A DNA stretch of 64,000 nt from Agapetus fuscipes (lineage: Eukaryota; Arthropoda; Insecta; Trichoptera; Glossosomatidae), in the NCBI GenBank assembly GCA_951799405.1, contig OX637352.1:15944820-16008819 (forward strand). Reading direction: 5' to 3'. Numbering within the stretch: the stretch's first letter is position 1; every line of letters begins with the position of its first letter. The notes beneath the pieces are model-generated. The model was given only the letters and a program-made list of their open reading frames with translations. It was not told the DNA's origin and ran no database searches. Shown here one piece after another: positions 63,399 through 64,000 of this stretch. The position numbers and the translations under genes were made by a program.

Positions 63399-63817
63399 TA
63401 CTCTGGAGGAAATGAAAGAAGTATGTGAGGACAGAAAGAAATGGCGGTTGATCTGTAATGTTGGCGGCTAGGGTTTATTAAAGTGAAATTTGTTGTATGT
63501 TTTAGTTTTTGATGTCCATATATATTATTATTTATTAATTTAAAAAAATGTAATTTGTCGTGTATGTTCCTTGACTTATAGGTTGGTATGCGGCTGACCA
63601 CCCATGCTGTAAAAATGGTTCACTTTGCCAATGTCACCCCTGTTTCAGGGAAGGACGGCAAGAGTTGCAGGGTGTATGTCCATTTGAGATTTGGTTTTTA
63701 TGTTGTAGGTTCACATGAGGCATGTGCAAGCGCGAACTTGTACGTGTCTGGTTGTGAGAATGCATGTAATGTGAATCTCCAATGTAACATATCTTTGCAA
63801 CTTAGATTAGATTAGAT
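63399..63817 (+). repeat. LINE C, 5'-truncated copy
   Basis: ACTCTGGAGGAAATGAAAG codes the last residues (VCEDRKKWRLICNVGG), then the 3' region and full C tail to TTAGATTAGAT. Confidence 0.9.
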
Positions 63818-64000
63818 ACCTCATTGCAGGCATGCTACTTTGATGGGAGATCACATCAGGCTTTCTGTAGATGTCATAGAGCTCTTTGTTTTACCGACCA
63901 TACAACCGTAGTGAATTTATCAACGCATAGTCTATGCCCAATAGTAACGCGGATGTCTATCTTGTATATTGTTGTATTGAATAAGTGAATAGATTTTAGA
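63818..64000. other. No feature recognised
   Basis: Right end of the window; no repeat or exon identified. Confidence 0.3.

Noticed and set aside
1..64000. A piRNA cluster, suggested by the dense mixture of transposon pieces
   Set aside because: Pieces lie in both orientations around active-looking host exons and the density may be normal for this genome; without small-RNA data the sequence cannot support it.

Overview
The window looks like nuclear DNA from an insect with a large, AT-rich, repeat-laden genome. The evidence is spliced genes with GC-rich exons, an insect-type CRAL-TRIO lipid-carrier gene, a BEL/Pao retrotransposon, tRNA- and 5S-derived SINEs and many small inverted-repeat transposons (MITEs). 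I cannot fix the order; the CRAL-TRIO protein resembles moth proteins of the alpha-tocopherol-transfer-protein-like group, but that is recall, not a search. One 200-base run of N (43903-44102) marks a scaffold gap.

Host genes. (1) 5037-7114, plus strand: the last three or four coding exons of a protein I do not recognise. Three exons (5524-5616, 6404-6516, 7030-7114) have consensus splice sites, matching phases and one open frame to a stop. Its 5' part lies to the left, possibly beyond the BEL/Pao element. (2) 49927-59857, plus strand: a complete seven-exon CRAL-TRIO protein of 306 residues, the best-supported gene here. Its introns hold a truncated LINE with a tandem duplication, other LINE relics, SINEs, a MITE and a decayed copy of exon 2. 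(3) 32475-32628 looks like a TATA+initiator promoter with a possible noncoding first exon, and 62278-62530 looks like a second GC-rich gene start.

Repeats, left to right. 1-~4036: BEL/Pao element with its 5' half missing. 4-15 kb: SINEs, MITEs and LINE 3' ends around the end of gene 1. 15.95-17.45 kb: a 56-bp minisatellite with higher-order periodicity. 17.4-25.9 kb: MITEs, hAT elements and 5S-tRNA SINEs. 27.14-29.10 kb: a 28-bp satellite enclosed by long inverted repeats. 30-49 kb: a mosaic of three SINE modules (A, B, 5S) and the roughly 250-bp 3' tail ('C') of a LINE. 59.9-64 kb: more of the same.

The most interesting pattern is modular. Family B (tRNA-derived) occurs alone, behind a 5S-rRNA-like head (three loci), and fused in front of family A (another tRNA-derived unit; three loci with the same junction). 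Nested insertions give relative ages: MITEs, SINE A and LINE pieces inside C copies, a C copy inside SINE A, SINE A inside a MITE, and a hAT element inside a 5S head. Family letters A to M are my own labels. Repeat edges are approximate unless a target-site duplication (TSD) is given.
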